From: Granulicella arctica
GTDB taxonomy: Bacteria; Acidobacteriota; Terriglobia; Terriglobales; Acidobacteriaceae
Length of the DNA stretch: 64,000 bases
Assembly (NCBI RefSeq): GCF_025685605.1
Contig: NZ_JAGTUT010000001.1
Location: 4,092,001-4,156,000 of the forward strand
Direction of reading: 5' to 3'
Shown here: positions 1-10,398 of the stretch, piece after piece
Numbering within the stretch: the first letter of the stretch is position 1
How the letters are laid out: the number at the start of each line of letters is the position of its first letter
Translations under genes and position numbers: made by a program
The notes under the pieces: generated by a model
Seen by the model: the letters and a program-made list of their open reading frames with translations, nothing else
What the model was told of the DNA's origin: nothing
Databases searched by the model: none

Positions 1-735
1 GGAGGCGTGACCATCGAGACGATGGGGGAGAGCGGGCGACGCTTCAAGCGTCTGTTCCATTCGACACCGACGCAGGCGCAGGTGATGCTGAAGGATCCTT
101 TCGGCAGAGACCACCCTGCTGAGCGAACTGCCTGGTATCAGAGTAAGTACTATCGAGCGAATCTTCATTTTCGTGGCGATGAATTTTACCTGCGCGATTT
201 GCACGTCTACGATGATCACTTTGCTGAGCCCTACCTGACGGAACCTGTACGGCAGCATGGGATCGAGCAGCGCATGCTTGCTGTGCTCGACGGGTATCAC
301 TGGAGCGATGACAACGTGCGCGCGGGTCGCGCGGGTCTGCGGGCTATGGGTCGGTTTGTGTTGGTTGGTTTGGATCAATCGGTTACGCCGCTGTTGATGG
401 AGGGGCTGCCGACGGTGACGGAGGCTGGGTCGACACTTCAGGCGAACGTGCCACTTCGTGGAGGAGGGACACTGGCGATTTTGTTCCGTGAGAGGACTGT
501 GAGCTTCAGTGTGATGGGTAGAAACGCGGGCCTGCGACTTGGCCTGATCTTTGATTGGGTTGACGAGCACAGTGCGTTTCGGGAGATTTCTGTTGACCGG
601 CTGCGTTATCGTTTTCGCGGCTTCGACTACTCTATTGGGGTGGTGAATGGAAAGCTGGCGCAAACTACGAGCGGAGTGCAGGTGTTGGGACTTGGTAGAA
701 AGGAACTACTTCTCGACTTGGCCCAGATAGCCTGA
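1..735 (+). CDS. Unrecognised protein, 5' end outside window
   Basis: The frame is open from the first base, so this is very probably the C-terminal 244 residues of a longer protein. The first start codon is a GTG at 7, but nothing upstream of it in the window can serve as a proper ribosome site. I recognise no family. The visible part is rich in aromatic and charged residues and alternates short strands, which fits a beta-sandwich-like C-terminal domain. It has no membrane segment. It lies 153 bp upstream of a GH106-type glycosidase on the same strand and may belong to the same glycan locus, which is inference only. Confidence 0.6.
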   Translation, partial: GGVTIETMGESGRRFKRLFHSTPTQAQVMLKDPFGRDHPAERTAWYQSKYYRANLHFRGDEFYLRDLHVYDDHFAEPYLTEPVRQHGIEQRMLAVLDGYHWSDDNVRAGRAGLRAMGRFVLVGLDQSVTPLLMEGLPTVTEAGSTLQANVPLRGGGTLAILFRERTVSFSVMGRNAGLRLGLIFDWVDEHSAFREISVDRLRYRFRGFDYSIGVVNGKLAQTTSGVQVLGLGRKELLLDLAQIA

Positions 736-888
736 AGCGCGTCACTGCCGCTTACATCGAGCGTGGATGTGCCAGCGGCAGGCGGGCGGAGGATCACCAT
801 TCGCACAGGAGTGTTGATGCGCTTGTAATCGGTCGCCACATAGAACGTCGATCTTCGGCGTCGCAGGGCACAGAGAGATAGTAGCTAT

Positions 889-3792
889 ATGATTCGAAGA
901 GAATTTGTGAAGTTGATGTCGCTGACGGTGGGTGGATCGCCGTTCGTTCGCCTGGAAGATGTTCGAACAGGCTCTGCAGAACTGCCAGATGTTGGCTATG
1001 AGAAGTTAGCCGATGGCTCTATAGATTCGGATGAGCTTTTTGGACTCTTTGAAAAGCCAGCTAATCGATATCGACCTATGGTTCGCTGGTGGTGGAATGG
1101 TGACCGGGTTACTGGCGAGGAGGTGCTGCGAGAGCTTGATGTGATGCAAGCGGCGGGTATCGGTGGCGTTGAGATCAACCCGATCCGGTTTCCTGCTGAA
1201 GCTGATCCGATGAAGACGACGGCGCTGACGTGGATGAGCGACGAATGGGTCAAGGTTCTGGAGGTAGCGCTGCGCGGCACCAGGGAGCGCGGCATGACCT
1301 GCGACATGATCGTCGGCTCTGGCTGGCCTTATGGTGGCGAGTTTCTATCGCGCGAGGATCAGACGCAGATGGTTGCGCTTGGCACCAAGAACCTAACTGG
1401 GCCGGGGCGGGTTCGGCTTGCGCGTGCAGAACTGCTGGAGAGTGTAAGCCACAACCTGGTGTCGTCGTACAAGGATAGTCAAAAGGAATTGTTCGGCCTG
1501 CGCCTTGTACCTTCGCAGGTGGGCGCAGTGACTGCAGGTGTTGCCGTGGACGATCAACTTCACAAGGAGTTCATCGAACTTGATCTTCCAGCCGGGGAAC
1601 ACGTCCTCTACTTTCTTGTGAAGGTCACCGGCTTCATGGGTGTCATCAATGGAGCACCTGGTGCGACGGGACCAGTGTTGAACCACTATAGCGGTAAGGC
1701 AGTGGAACGATATCTTGACAGACTTTCGACGCGGCTTACCGCGAAGATCGGTCCGCTGGGTGAACACTTCAGGGCCTTCTTTACGGACAGCATCGAGTTG
1801 GAAGGGGCGAACTGGTGTGACGATATGTTTCCCGAGTTTCGTCGGCGGAGAGGATATGATCTTTCGCCATGGCTGCCGTTTGTGCTGTTCAAGGTCGGCG
1901 AGATGGGCAATGCAGTCTCCGAACAATATGGCGCATCGTTCTCCCCTAAATTCAAGGCGAAGACTGCTCTTGTCCGCTATGACTTTGAAACTACCAAGCA
2001 CGAACTTTTTCAGGAAAGATTTGTTGGTACGTTTGTCAGTTGGTGCACGAGACATGGGGTGAAGTCCAGGATGCAGGCTTATGGTATGGATTGCGATCCG
2101 ATCACGGCCGGGATGATGCTGGATATTCCAGAGTGTGAGACGTGGATCCGTTCCGAGAAGATTGAGGAGTTTGGAAGTGGCGACTATCGGCGGGGTCGTA
2201 GCTACACCATGATTAATAAATTTGTGTCCTCTGCGGCACACCTTGCGGGAAAACAATTAATTAGCTGCGAGGAAATGACTAACACCGACGATCCATTTCA
2301 TGCTTCCCTGGAACGGATCAAGGTTGCAGGGGATCAGAGCATGCTGTCGGGAGTAACACAGTCTGTGTTGCATGGCTTCAACTACAGTCCGCCAAACGCT
2401 GCATTTCCAGGTTGGGTCCGCTATGGTACGTACTTCAGTGAGCGAAATACGTGGTGGCCTTATTTCAAGCTTTGGGCGAACTATAAAGCGCGTCTGTCGG
2501 CACTCTTCCAAAATGCTGTGATGCAAGCGGAAATCGCGATCCTTCCACCTATGGCCGACATCGCTTCGCAATATGGGTATCAACGTGACCCTTTTCCAAA
2601 GACGGTCGAGCCACACTACCTCTACAAACTCTGGGAGGTTGTTCACCAAAATGGAAGTGGATGCGACTACCTGAATGAAGACGTTATTCAGCGTTCCAAT
2701 GTAAAGCAGGGAAGGCTTGCATTCGGAGAACGATCGTACAAGGCGATTTTGCTGGTGGATGTTGAATCAATTGATCCTAAGACCCTGAAGGTCCTGAAGG
2801 ATTTCGTTCAGTCGGGGGGAACACTTGTATTTCTTGATAAGACTCCGAATCGTGCTCCGGGGCTTCTACATAACGATGCGGCCAGTCTTGGCATTCGTAG
2901 TGATGTTGAACAGTTGCGATATCGTTATCCAACGCACACTCCTTTGGTCTCAGTCCGCGAAGAAGACATGGTTGGCTGGTATCGGGAAATTCAAAAGCAG
3001 TATGCTCTTGCACCCGCTGTGCTTATCGACAAGCCTAAGGACTTTGTGAGCCAGTTGTACTACCGAAGTGGAAACCGAGATATCTTCTTTTTCAGCAACT
3101 ACGGGCCGGCGGAGGTTCATACGTTCGAGGCTACGTTTGCTCTTAAGGGAAAAACGGCCTGGTTGTGGAATGCGGAGTCCGGCACGCGTGAGCTTTATGC
3201 GACAGCGCAATCTCATAACATTCTTAATATCACCTTAGGTCCTTCGGAATCCAAACTGCTCGTTTTTGAACCTTCCTCGTCGGTAATTGATGCTACTGGT
3301 TCGGCCATCCCATTACAACGCCTGTCTTCGAGTTCGCTCGTCTCCAACGTGGAGCGGGTTGTAAGTGGTCCGTGGACTATTACGTTCGAACATGTAAACG
3401 GCAGAAACATTACGAAGGTCTATCAGGAGCTGCCGGACTTTCTTCAGCGAGATGACCTGAAGTCGTTTGCCGGCACTGTAGTCTACAGGACCTCTTTTCG
3501 TGTCGAGAGTTCCGATCGCAGCCTTGTGCTGGACCTCGGGCACCTTCTTCATAGTGTCTCGCAAGTGGAAGTTAATGATCATCCGATGGGCACGCAATGG
3601 TATGGGAACCAAAGCTATGACATCACAGCGGCGGTGATACCGGGAGTGAACCAACTGATGATTAGAGTAGTGACCACTTTGGGAAATTATATGAAGACAC
3701 TGACGGATAACAAGGCAGCGCAAAGCTGGACTGAAAACACGCCCTTCTACGCTATGGGACTTACCATGCCTGTTCGATTGAGGACACCGTAG
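889..3792 (+). CDS. GH106-type glycoside hydrolase (alpha-L-rhamnosidase family)
   Basis: This exported 967-residue enzyme probably removes alpha-L-rhamnose from plant or microbial polysaccharides. The N-terminus (RREFVKLMSLTVGG) resembles a Tat signal. Residues about 60-110 carry the GH106-type opening with MVRWWWNGD followed by an EVLRELDVMQAAGIGGVEI-like stretch. A (beta/alpha)8-like catalytic part runs to about residue 650 and contains FFTDSIELEGANWCDD. The C-terminal part is beta-rich, with a galactose-binding-like module near the end (VVYRTSF, VEVNDHPMGTQW). The length suits the family. The genes that follow are a TonB receptor and a sulfatase, which suggests a sulfated, rhamnose-containing substrate. 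The family assignment is good; the exact substrate is inferred. Confidence 0.8.
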   Translation: MIRREFVKLMSLTVGGSPFVRLEDVRTGSAELPDVGYEKLADGSIDSDELFGLFEKPANRYRPMVRWWWNGDRVTGEEVLRELDVMQAAGIGGVEINPIRFPAEADPMKTTALTWMSDEWVKVLEVALRGTRERGMTCDMIVGSGWPYGGEFLSREDQTQMVALGTKNLTGPGRVRLARAELLESVSHNLVSSYKDSQKELFGLRLVPSQVGAVTAGVAVDDQLHKEFIELDLPAGEHVLYFLVKVTGFMGVINGAPGATGPVLNHYSGKAVERYLDRLSTRLTAKIGPLGEHFRAFFTDSIELEGANWCDDMFPEFRRRRGYDLSPWLPFVLFKVGEMGNAVSEQYGASFSPKFKAKTALVRYDFETTKHELFQERFVGTFVSWCTRHGVKSRMQAYGMDCDPITAGMMLDIPECETWIRSEKIEEFGSGDYRRGRSYTMINKFVSSAAHLAGKQLISCEEMTNTDDPFHASLERIKVAGDQSMLSGVTQSVLHGFNYSPPNAAFPGWVRYGTYFSERNTWWPYFKLWANYKARLSALFQNAVMQAEIAILPPMADIASQYGYQRDPFPKTVEPHYLYKLWEVVHQNGSGCDYLNEDVIQRSNVKQGRLAFGERSYKAILLVDVESIDPKTLKVLKDFVQSGGTLVFLDKTPNRAPGLLHNDAASLGIRSDVEQLRYRYPTHTPLVSVREEDMVGWYREIQKQYALAPAVLIDKPKDFVSQLYYRSGNRDIFFFSNYGPAEVHTFEATFALKGKTAWLWNAESGTRELYATAQSHNILNITLGPSESKLLVFEPSSSVIDATGSAIPLQRLSSSSLVSNVERVVSGPWTITFEHVNGRNITKVYQELPDFLQRDDLKSFAGTVVYRTSFRVESSDRSLVLDLGHLLHSVSQVEVNDHPMGTQWYGNQSYDITAAVIPGVNQLMIRVVTTLGNYMKTLTDNKAAQSWTENTPFYAMGLTMPVRLRTP

Positions 3793-4143
3793 ATCGTAGT
3801 GACGATGAGTTTTAGTCGGATCGACCCTTCGTGAGGCCCGTGCAGAAGAGTGGCTGCCGCGTTCCGTATTCCTTTGGCTTGCGATGGGGGATCCGAAGTG
3901 CGCTCTTGGCTTGGGAGATCACCTGAGGTATCATTCGGGGATGCGATCTTACTCGGTGCCCGACCGTTCTTCATCCAAAGACCGCTTCCTGCGCTGTTGT
4001 TGTCGATAAGCTCTCCGCTTGTCTGATAGCAGCCTTGCCACAATGTGGCGTTACTTCCTTCTAATCTCTACTACGATGCGGTGAACCAGTCATTTTGGCG
4101 CAGTTGCGTTGATGATTGCTCGTTGCTGCACGAGGACTCTTCG
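3793..4143. other. Intergenic region upstream of TonB receptor
   Basis: This 351-bp stretch has no convincing gene. It contains one perfect inverted repeat, GCCACA-A-TGTGGC (4037-4049), about 95 bp before the chosen receptor start, which could be a regulator site. I see no clear promoter. Confidence 0.4.
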
Positions 4144-7100
4144 ATGCAGGCTCAGTCCTACACTTCAGAACATGATCGCGGTGGTGCAGTTTCGACGTGG
4201 CTTTTTTTTCTAGCTCTTGCGCTTACTCTTCTGCAGCCTTCGTTTTACCCCTTGCTTGCACAGGTTGACACGGGTTCACTTGGTGGCACAGTGATGGATG
4301 GGACGGGGGCCGCTATTCCGGATGCGGATCTGCAGCTGCATGAGGAGTTGACTGGCGTAACTACCCGGCTGCGTTCCGGCAATGATGGCAGCTTCAATTT
4401 CAGCCCGCTTAAGCTTGGTACGTATGTGCTGACTGTGACGCACAGCGGCTTTAAGCAAAGCGTAACGGATCACCTTGAAGTGACGATACAGTCGCGGCTT
4501 GAGGTGAAGCCACACCTCGAAGTGGGATCGGCGGATGAGGTGGTGCAAGTCTCATCGGATACTCCGTTGCTTGAGACACGCTCGTCGTCGGTGCAGCAGC
4601 TTGTCGAGGAGCGCACGATCAATGCGCTGCCGCTGAACGGTCGTAATGCCACATTTTTGGCACAGCTTTCGCCCGGTGTAACGTTCGCACAGAATGATAG
4701 TCGCAACCTCCAGGCGAGCGGCTCGTTCAGTGCAAACGGCGCTCGTCGCACGCAGAACAATTACCTGCTCGACGGCATGGATGATAATGCCGCTATCGCG
4801 GATCTCGTCAATCAGGGGCAGTACGTTGTGCTGCCACCGCCAGATGCGCTGCGCGAGTTTACCGTGCAGACAAGCACGTATTCTGCGGAGTTCGGCCATT
4901 CGGCGGGCGCGGTATTGAACGTGAGTACGAAGTCTGGTGACAACAGATTGCATGGCAATATTTGGGAGTATCTGCGTAATGACTCGCTCGACGCGAAAGA
5001 CTATTTTGTCCTCGCTACTCAGAGGAAGCCGGCGTTCCGTCAGAGTCAGTTCGGCGGCACACTGGGTGGTCCGGTTGTCATCCCGAAGCTATACGACGGG
5101 CGCAATCGCACTTTCTTCTTCGGTGATTATCAGGGCAGTCGCGTAGCGCAAGGTAAGACGTACACCAGTACCGTTCCCACGCTTGCAGAGCGAAACAGCG
5201 GCTATACGAATCTACAGGATCTTATTACGCTGCAATCGGGGACGCGAAGTGACGCTCTTGGCCGGATCTTTCCCGTAGGTACTATCTTCGATCCATCGAC
5301 TACGCGCGCATTGACGACGAGCGGCGTGGATACGGTCACCGGATTGCGAGGCAGCGCCGGCAGCTATGTGCGTGATCCGTTTTACGCTGGCCAGTTAGGC
5401 GGGGTGAGCAACTTCAACACGCCTGCTAACGTTGCGTTGTTGAATCAGATTCCAGCAGGCCGGCTCGGAGCCAATGCGATCGAGCTCCTGAATCTTTACC
5501 CGACGCCTACCGGTTCATCGTTGCAGAACAACTATGTAAGCAGCCCGGCGAATCGCACGACCACCGACAGCTTTGACGTACGCTTCGATGAGACGCTTAA
5601 TCAGCGCGACTCAGCTTTCGTGCGCTATAGCTTTGTGAATACGACAGAGGTTGTGCCAAGTCCGTTTCCAGGTATCGCGGATGGCTCGGCATCGCGGCCA
5701 GGAAACGGCCGCACACAGTCTCAGAACATTGCATTTAGCGAGACCCATGTCATCACACCGAGGCTGGTGAACGAAGCACGTGTGGGGTATAGCCGCGTGC
5801 GTGATACACGCCTGCAGCTTAACGCGAATACCTTTGGAATTCCGGCACAGTATGGTATCCCCGGCATTCCGCAGATTGCTGGCAATGGTGGCTTACCGCA
5901 GTTCAGCTTTGGGCAGCTTAGTGCTTTGGGAACACCTGGAACGCTGCCCAGCGATAAGTCGAGCAAGGTGCTTCAGTTTACGGAGAACCTGACTATCGAT
6001 CGGGACCGTCATCAGATACGGACCGGGGTGGAATATCAACATATTGCTTTTCCTACGCTGACCCCGACTACATCGCGTGGTAGTTTCACAAACGATGGGG
6101 CCTACACGTCCATTGTTGCAAGTACGGACGCATCGACCGATCGTGCTCAGTTTTTACTGACGCCTTTGCCGGTATCCGGAGGGAGTTTGCAGGGGTTGGG
6201 TGGGTCGGATGCAGTATCGGCGTCAAGCTTTTCACCTATCTTCAAACTAGCTCGGCAGTATCTTGGCGCTTATGCTCAGGACAGTTGGAAGGCGACTAGT
6301 AATCTGACATTGAACTATGGCGTGCGATGGGAGTTCCTTGGTATTCCTACTGAGAGTGATGGACGTTTTGCAAATTTTGTTCCTGCGCAGACCGGGGATA
6401 CCAGCGATAATACATCTCGCTTCTACGTCCCTCAATCGCAGGTCAGCAACGTTCCAAGTGCATTTCAATCTTTGCTTGCGCAGGATGGGATCGTCTTTAC
6501 ACCGATGCCGGACAAGGTACTTGGTTATGCCCAGAGAGGAAACTTTGCTCCACGTGTAGGCTTCTCATTTCAAGCGGAACCGAAGCTGGTGATTCGCGGT
6601 GGTTATGGGCTGTTCTACCAGGGATATGAAAATCACGGACTTAGTATCAGCCCGTGGGTGAACTATCCATTTCAGGTGACGACGAGTTATACCGCCGGCA
6701 GTTCGGTCGCTCCGGTTACTGCCGATAACTCTGTAGGTCCTATTTCGAATGGTCTTCTGAACGTACCTCTCACGGCTGCGGATGCGAGGTTAAACGCGAT
6801 TGCGCTTTTTGGCGAGCCACGCAATCCGAAGACCACCTATAGCCAGGCCTTCAACCTCCAGGTGCAGTACCAGGTCTCTCCAAGTACCCTCGCGTTTGTT
6901 GGCTATGTCGGCAGCGATGGGAAGCATATTATGTCTTCGGTTAGTTCGAACACGGTGAGCTCTATTCTTTCTCCGACGGCAAACGTGAAGACTAACTCGT
7001 TCTTTAAAGATTTTGCGGTTGGCGGTAACTATGTGTCACGCGCTGCATCTACGAGCTATAACTCGCTACAGGGCGGCGTGGAGCATCGCTTCACTCACGG

Positions 7101-7785
7101 CTTCAGCTTGATCGCAAACTTTACTTACTCGAAGTGCCTTGGAACAGCGCGCGACCTGCTGGATAACGACATCGGTGGGTATCGCGCTCCTTATGTCGCA
7201 GGATATGGGATCGGTGCCGACTATGCACCATGTGACATCGACACGCGCCGGGTGCTGCATACCAGCGGAAGCTATGAGCTGCCTTTTGGTCGCGGTCGCG
7301 CTTATGCCAGTACTGGTATTGCTTCGGCACTCGCCGGTGGGTGGGCTATCAATTGGATATTCTCTGCACAGGATGGACAGCCGTTCTCGGTGGCTTGCAC
7401 CACGACCACCGCCGCCGGGCTGGGCTGCTACGCGCTTAAGGTTCCGGGGCAGCCGCTCTATAGCGACGGGAACCGGGTTGCACATTTCCTGAACCCCGCC
7501 GCATTTGCAAACCCCGCAACGGGAAGCCTTGGCGGCGCTCCCGCTCAGGTAAGTGGTCCTCCTTCGCGTCGGCTGGACTTCTCCCTCTTTCGCCGTTTTG
7601 ACCTTGGGGAGACGCGCTACTTCGAGTTTCGAGCAGAAAGCTTTAACCTGACGAATACTCCGAACTTTGCGCAGCCTGGCAGCTTGAACTTCACCTCGCC
7701 CAACACTTTTTCGTCAATTAGTGCAACTCGCGATAATCCAAATGATCCGCGAGAGCTACAGGCGAGCCTCAAGCTCTTCTTCTAA
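4144..7785 (+). CDS. TonB-dependent receptor, carboxypeptidase-regulatory-like N-terminus (Oar type)
   Basis: This outer-membrane receptor probably imports glycan fragments using TonB energy. I chose the ATG at 4144 (1213 residues) over a GTG at 4045, because a signal peptide follows it (hydrophobic WLFFLALALTLLQP, cleavage near LLAQ). A carboxypeptidase-regulatory-like beta domain comes next (GSLGGTVMDGTGAAIPDADL), then a plug with LNGRNATFLAQLSPGV and NNYLLDGMDDN. The long beta-barrel ends in an aromatic-terminated strand (SLKLFF). Very long receptors of this type are characteristic of Acidobacteriota. It sits between GH106 and sulfatase genes on the same strand. The substrate is inferred from these neighbours. 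Confidence 0.88.
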   Translation: MQAQSYTSEHDRGGAVSTWLFFLALALTLLQPSFYPLLAQVDTGSLGGTVMDGTGAAIPDADLQLHEELTGVTTRLRSGNDGSFNFSPLKLGTYVLTVTHSGFKQSVTDHLEVTIQSRLEVKPHLEVGSADEVVQVSSDTPLLETRSSSVQQLVEERTINALPLNGRNATFLAQLSPGVTFAQNDSRNLQASGSFSANGARRTQNNYLLDGMDDNAAIADLVNQGQYVVLPPPDALREFTVQTSTYSAEFGHSAGAVLNVSTKSGDNRLHGNIWEYLRNDSLDAKDYFVLATQRKPAFRQSQFGGTLGGPVVIPKLYDGRNRTFFFGDYQGSRVAQGKTYTSTVPTLAERNSGYTNLQDLITLQSGTRSDALGRIFPVGTIFDPSTTRALTTSGVDTVTGLRGSAGSYVRDPFYAGQLGGVSNFNTPANVALLNQIPAGRLGANAIELLNLYPTPTGSSLQNNYVSSPANRTTTDSFDVRFDETLNQRDSAFVRYSFVNTTEVVPSPFPGIADGSASRPGNGRTQSQNIAFSETHVITPRLVNEARVGYSRVRDTRLQLNANTFGIPAQYGIPGIPQIAGNGGLPQFSFGQLSALGTPGTLPSDKSSKVLQFTENLTIDRDRHQIRTGVEYQHIAFPTLTPTTSRGSFTNDGAYTSIVASTDASTDRAQFLLTPLPVSGGSLQGLGGSDAVSASSFSPIFKLARQYLGAYAQDSWKATSNLTLNYGVRWEFLGIPTESDGRFANFVPAQTGDTSDNTSRFYVPQSQVSNVPSAFQSLLAQDGIVFTPMPDKVLGYAQRGNFAPRVGFSFQAEPKLVIRGGYGLFYQGYENHGLSISPWVNYPFQVTTSYTAGSSVAPVTADNSVGPISNGLLNVPLTAADARLNAIALFGEPRNPKTTYSQAFNLQVQYQVSPSTLAFVGYVGSDGKHIMSSVSSNTVSSILSPTANVKTNSFFKDFAVGGNYVSRAASTSYNSLQGGVEHRFTHGFSLIANFTYSKCLGTARDLLDNDIGGYRAPYVAGYGIGADYAPCDIDTRRVLHTSGSYELPFGRGRAYASTGIASALAGGWAINWIFSAQDGQPFSVACTTTTAAGLGCYALKVPGQPLYSDGNRVAHFLNPAAFANPATGSLGGAPAQVSGPPSRRLDFSLFRRFDLGETRYFEFRAESFNLTNTPNFAQPGSLNFTSPNTFSSISATRDNPNDPRELQASLKLFF

Positions 7786-7827
7786 GCAGCATCGTGATTT
7801 AGGAATTAGGAACGGGAGTATCAGAAT

Positions 7828-9276
7828 ATGAATCGTAGAGATTTCCTTGTTAAGAGTGGAGCGGCTGCTGCGGCATCTGTGTCGCTTGGTGCTGAGACGC
7901 TTGCCCAGCCAGAGACTACCGCGACGGGCACGAGACCTGCCGCAAAGAAACCAAACATTATTCTTTTTTTATCTGACCAGTTTCGGTGGGATTTTGTTGG
8001 CGCGAATGGTGCGAACAGTTCGACGAAGACGCCGAACATAGATGCTATGGCGAAGCGTGGCAAGAACTTTACACACGCCGTTACAAATCAGCCGGTATGC
8101 GCGCCTGCCCGATCAGTACTGATGACCAGCCGCTATGCGACAGAGACCGGCGTGTGGCGCAATGGCCCTGCACTGGACGAGACACTTCCTACGCTTGCAG
8201 GAGAACTGCGCAAGGCGGGCTATACCTCGAATCTGATCGGCAAGTGGCACCTGGCACCTGCTGCCGCGGCAGATGGTGGCGGTCCCGGGTACGTCAAGCC
8301 TGAGTATCGAGGTGGATTTCTTGACCTTTGGGAGGGCGCGAATGCCCTCGAACATACTTCCCATCCGTACTATGGTTCGCTCTTTGATGGTGATGGAAAA
8401 GAGATCAAGTTTGCAGACCAGTATCGTGTGGATTTTCTAACGGATCGCACGGAGCAGTTCCTGCGACAGAAGCATGACAAGCCGTTCTTCCTGTTCGTCT
8501 CTCAACTGGAACCGCATCAACAGAATGACGAGAACCGTATGGTGGGACCGAAGGGTTCGGCGGCGCGGTTTATCAATGCGCATGTGCCGCCAGACCTGCG
8601 TGCGTTGCCCGGAGACTGGCATCAGCAGTTGCCGGACTACTACGGCGCTTGCGAGAGCATCGATGCGTCCGTCGGCCGCATCCGCAAGGTGTTGCACGAA
8701 ACGGGACAGGCTGAGAACACGATCTTTGTCTTTATCAGCGATCACGGTTGCCACTTCATGACGCGAAATCAGGAGTACAAGCGCTCCACGCATAATAGCT
8801 CTGTGCGCGTTCCACTGATCATCGACGGGCCAGGGTTCGAAGGCGCGCAAGAGATTCCAGAGCTTACCGGAATTATCAATATCGCGCCGACGTTGCTCGA
8901 AGCAGCCGGGGTACCTGTGCCGCCGTCATGGAAGGGCCGGAGTGTCTTGCCTCTGCTGACGGACCCGGCTGCACGCGAGGCTTGGCCGAACAAAGAGTTG
9001 ATCCAGATCAGCGAGTCGATGACGGCGCGGGCGATCCGTACCAAGGACTGGACCTACTGCATCGCTGACATCTCCGGGGTAAGGCAGGCCGCAAGTCCGT
9101 CTTATCTGGAATGGCAGCTCTACGATCAGCGAAACGATCCGCATGAGCTGGTAAACCTTGCGGGCCGGAAAGAGTATCTCGAGACGGCGAAGCAGTTACG
9201 TGGCGAGCTCTCGGAGTTGTTGAAGTACGCGGGAGAGGGATCGCCCGAGATCAAGCCTGCGACGCTGTATCCATGA
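7828..9276 (+). CDS. Type I sulfatase, Tat-exported
   Basis: This periplasmic enzyme hydrolyses sulfate esters, probably on a polysaccharide. The N-terminus is a twin-arginine signal (MNRRDFLVKSGAAAAASVSLG). The metal-binding LSDQ (Asp50) and the sulfatase signature CAPAR (Cys91 to Arg95) are visible. Cys91 is the residue converted to formylglycine. The later ISDHG and YKRSTHNSSVRVPLI stretches fit the second half of the metal and substrate site. At 482 residues it has the usual length. It follows the TonB receptor by 42 bp and ends 22 bp from the end of the convergent formylglycine-generating enzyme gene, its obligate maturation factor. Confidence 0.92.
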   Translation: MNRRDFLVKSGAAAAASVSLGAETLAQPETTATGTRPAAKKPNIILFLSDQFRWDFVGANGANSSTKTPNIDAMAKRGKNFTHAVTNQPVCAPARSVLMTSRYATETGVWRNGPALDETLPTLAGELRKAGYTSNLIGKWHLAPAAAADGGGPGYVKPEYRGGFLDLWEGANALEHTSHPYYGSLFDGDGKEIKFADQYRVDFLTDRTEQFLRQKHDKPFFLFVSQLEPHQQNDENRMVGPKGSAARFINAHVPPDLRALPGDWHQQLPDYYGACESIDASVGRIRKVLHETGQAENTIFVFISDHGCHFMTRNQEYKRSTHNSSVRVPLIIDGPGFEGAQEIPELTGIINIAPTLLEAAGVPVPPSWKGRSVLPLLTDPAAREAWPNKELIQISESMTARAIRTKDWTYCIADISGVRQAASPSYLEWQLYDQRNDPHELVNLAGRKEYLETAKQLRGELSELLKYAGEGSPEIKPATLYP

Positions 9277-9298
9277 GTGCGGTAAGTTTTAGACCGGA

Positions 9299-10300
9299 CT
9301 AAGAACCCGAAAGATTGGTCGAGAGCGCGCAGCGAAAGCCGATGTTTGAGGTGGAGCTGTCAGGTGTCTGTGACGTTCGAGCTGCGACACGGTAGCGATT
9401 GCAGTAGGACTTGTGGCACAGAAACGAGCCGCCCTTCATGACGCGTGCGCTGCCGCGCGATGGTCCCTGCGGATCGTTGTTTAGACCGTTGCGGTGGAAA
9501 TCTGCGCTGAACCAGTCAGCACACCACTCCCATGTATTGCCTGTCATGGAGTACAACTCATAGCCGTTTGATGGAAAGGCATCGACGGGGCAGCTCCCGG
9601 CAAAGCCGTCGTCCGCTGTGTCCTGCTTCGGGAACTCGCCCTGCCATATGTTGCAGCGATGTTCCCCGTTGGGACGAAGCTTATCGCCCCATGGGTAGAG
9701 CTTCTGCACGAGCCCGCCGCGGGCTGCGTACTCCCACTCGGCTTCCGTCAGCAGGCGCTTGCCCGCCCAGGTGCAGTATGCCTGCGCATCGTTCCAGGAG
9801 ACATGCACGACAGGATGCCGTAAGCGCTTCGATATGGATGAGCCTGGGCCTTCCGGGGCGACCCATGTGGCTCCGTTGACCTTGCACCACCATGGGGCGG
9901 CGGCGACCGTGTCTTCGACGAGTTCCTCAAAGCGCGCCTCGGGGATGTGGGACCAGAAGACAAAGGACCATCCAAAGCTTTCTGCTTCGGTCTTGTAGCC
10001 TGTGGCGTCCACAAATTGAGCGAACTCTTCATTCGTAGTTGGATACGAATCGATAAGAAAGGGCGTCAGCGTGACTTCACGAACAGGCCCTTCACCATCC
10101 TGAGGAAAGCCTGTTGTTTCCTCTGTCCCCATGAGGAACGAACCGCCACTCAGGTGAACCATGCCAGCGGTACCTGGATTACCTTTCCTGAGTGGAGAGG
10201 GAAGCGGAGCTGTAGTTTCGATTTCGGGACGCCGTACCGTCGGGGCACAGCAGCTCTTATTTTGATCCTCGAAACCTTCGCTATCTAAACCCATCGCCAT
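9299..10300 (-). CDS. Formylglycine-generating enzyme (sulfatase-modifying factor)
   Basis: This enzyme oxidises the signature cysteine of type I sulfatases to formylglycine. The 333-residue protein carries the FGE-sulfatase domain from about residue 45 (MVHLSGGSFLMGT), with VSWNDAQAYCTWAGKRLLTEAEWEYAARGG-type core segments and a C-terminal GFRCA. The copper-binding cysteine pair of aerobic FGEs is present as Cys295 and Cys300 (CHKSYC). No signal peptide is seen, so it is probably cytoplasmic. Substrate sulfatases exported by Tat leave folded, so cytoplasmic maturation is sensible. It is convergent with the sulfatase and follows the M61 gene on the same strand after 98 bp. Confidence 0.92.
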   Translation of the reverse strand: MAMGLDSEGFEDQNKSCCAPTVRRPEIETTAPLPSPLRKGNPGTAGMVHLSGGSFLMGTEETTGFPQDGEGPVREVTLTPFLIDSYPTTNEEFAQFVDATGYKTEAESFGWSFVFWSHIPEARFEELVEDTVAAAPWWCKVNGATWVAPEGPGSSISKRLRHPVVHVSWNDAQAYCTWAGKRLLTEAEWEYAARGGLVQKLYPWGDKLRPNGEHRCNIWQGEFPKQDTADDGFAGSCPVDAFPSNGYELYSMTGNTWEWCADWFSADFHRNGLNNDPQGPSRGSARVMKGGSFLCHKSYCNRYRVAARTSQTPDSSTSNIGFRCALSTNLSGS

Positions 10301-10398
10301 GCTTTCCTGTTGCGCTAAGATGCAGTCCCTTCAGACTAAGCTTCTTCGGTGCCGAGACTAAAGGGACGCATCATTGTTTCTCAAGTGTGCAGCTATTT

